From assembly GCA_030603605.1 (NCBI GenBank), contig JAUVXN010000027.1, positions 1-13,650 on the forward strand: a stretch of 13,650 bases of DNA, in the 5' to 3' direction. The notes beneath the pieces were generated by a model, which had not been told where the DNA came from, did not search any database, and saw only the letters and a program-made list of their open reading frames with translations. Each line of letters opens with the position of its first letter. The stretch's first letter is position 1. Positions 13,387 to 13,650 of this stretch are shown piece after piece. The position numbers were made by a program, and so were the translations under genes. The stretch comes from Dehalococcoidales bacterium (GTDB lineage: Bacteria; Chloroflexota; Dehalococcoidia; Dehalococcoidales; RBG-16-60-22).

Positions 13387-13650
13387 ATGGACGAGATAAA
13401 GTACAAGCCAATAGGAGTCATTCATTCCCCATTCAAGGAACCCAAAGGGACGCCCATACAACCAGCCAGTGGCAAGGGTATCGGCGGAACGGTTGAGATA
13501 TTCCCCGAATATGCTAAAGGCTTGAAAGATATTGACGGCTTTTCTCACATTATTCTGATATACCACTTTCATTTGTCTCGAGGGGTGTCCCTGGAGGCAA
13601 AACCATATATGGATAACGAAGTGCGTGGAATCTTTGCCATACGAGGTCCA
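13387..13650 (+). CDS. trmO: TsaA/TrmO-type tRNA methyltransferase (partial, runs off the window end)
   Basis: The frame opens with ATG 13387, 12 bases after the recR stop, and stays open for 88 codons to the window edge. The sequence YKPIGVIHSPFKEPKGTPIQ (residues 6-25), DGFSHIILIYHFH (58-70) and EVRGIFAIRGP (78-88) matches the UPF0066/TsaA family, whose E. coli member TrmO methylates N6-threonylcarbamoyladenosine at tRNA position 37 using SAM. The C-terminal part, including the rest of the RGPxRPNPIG motif, lies outside. The ribosome binding site is weak (GGCGAG), so it may be translated by coupling with recR. Whether this homologue modifies tRNA in this organism is inferred from the family. 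Confidence 0.88.
   Translation, partial: MDEIKYKPIGVIHSPFKEPKGTPIQPASGKGIGGTVEIFPEYAKGLKDIDGFSHIILIYHFHLSRGVSLEAKPYMDNEVRGIFAIRGP

Overview
The window looks like chromosome from an anaerobic bacterium of about 50% GC. Gene content and protein style suggest class Dehalococcoidia (Chloroflexota). That placement is an inference from resemblance, since there is no rRNA or other taxonomic marker here. Most genes are ordinary housekeeping genes: the end of NAD-dependent DNA ligase (ligA), pth, a SLOG-fold TIGR00725 protein, eno, a 2-hydroxyacyl-CoA dehydratase-like protein, gap, then dnaX-ybaB-recR and the start of trmO (tsaA).

Layout: (1) 1-893, ligA-pth, one base apart. (2) 894-1147, intergenic, with a MITE-like element (terminal inverted repeats around two hairpins) and a good sigma70-type promoter. 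(3) 1148-5046, a co-directional glycolysis cluster: TIGR00725 protein, enolase, HgdB-like protein, GAPDH. (4) 5238-10579, an accessory island. Two FtsZ/tubulin-like GTPases of 391 residues each, about 74% identical by hand count and alignable without gaps, flank two minus-strand genes for long alanine/glutamate-rich coiled-coil proteins (697 and 185 aa). (5) 10790-13650, the replication/recombination cluster dnaX, ybaB, recR and partial trmO.

The island is the most interesting part. Both GTPases keep the nucleotide-binding loops, including the tubulin signature AGGTGSG, and a T7-like D-x-x-D. Both end in KDIPSLL, which resembles the core of the conserved C-terminal peptide by which FtsZ docks its membrane anchors and regulators. 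They are driven by near-identical promoters (TTGACA, 18 bp, TAAAAT), so promoter and gene were duplicated together. Between them, the 697-aa protein is tiled exactly over residues 41-639 by 20 units of 25 residues and 9 units of 11 residues. Both lengths preserve one continuous coiled-coil register. The 185-aa protein shows the same 11-residue periodicity, with Trp and Tyr ladders, and has a near-perfect Shine-Dalgarno. The divergent region before the second GTPase holds three 15-bp direct repeats and a 15-bp dyad. I infer a candidate two-tubulin cytoskeletal module with dedicated coiled-coil partners. Partnership and function are not demonstrated by the sequence.

Intergenic stretches: 5047-5237 holds a promoter but no convincing terminator. 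9196-9403 is the regulatory region described above. 10580-10789 holds a weak terminator and a -10 box for dnaX. No RNA genes, CRISPR arrays, insertion sequences with transposase, or origins were recognised.
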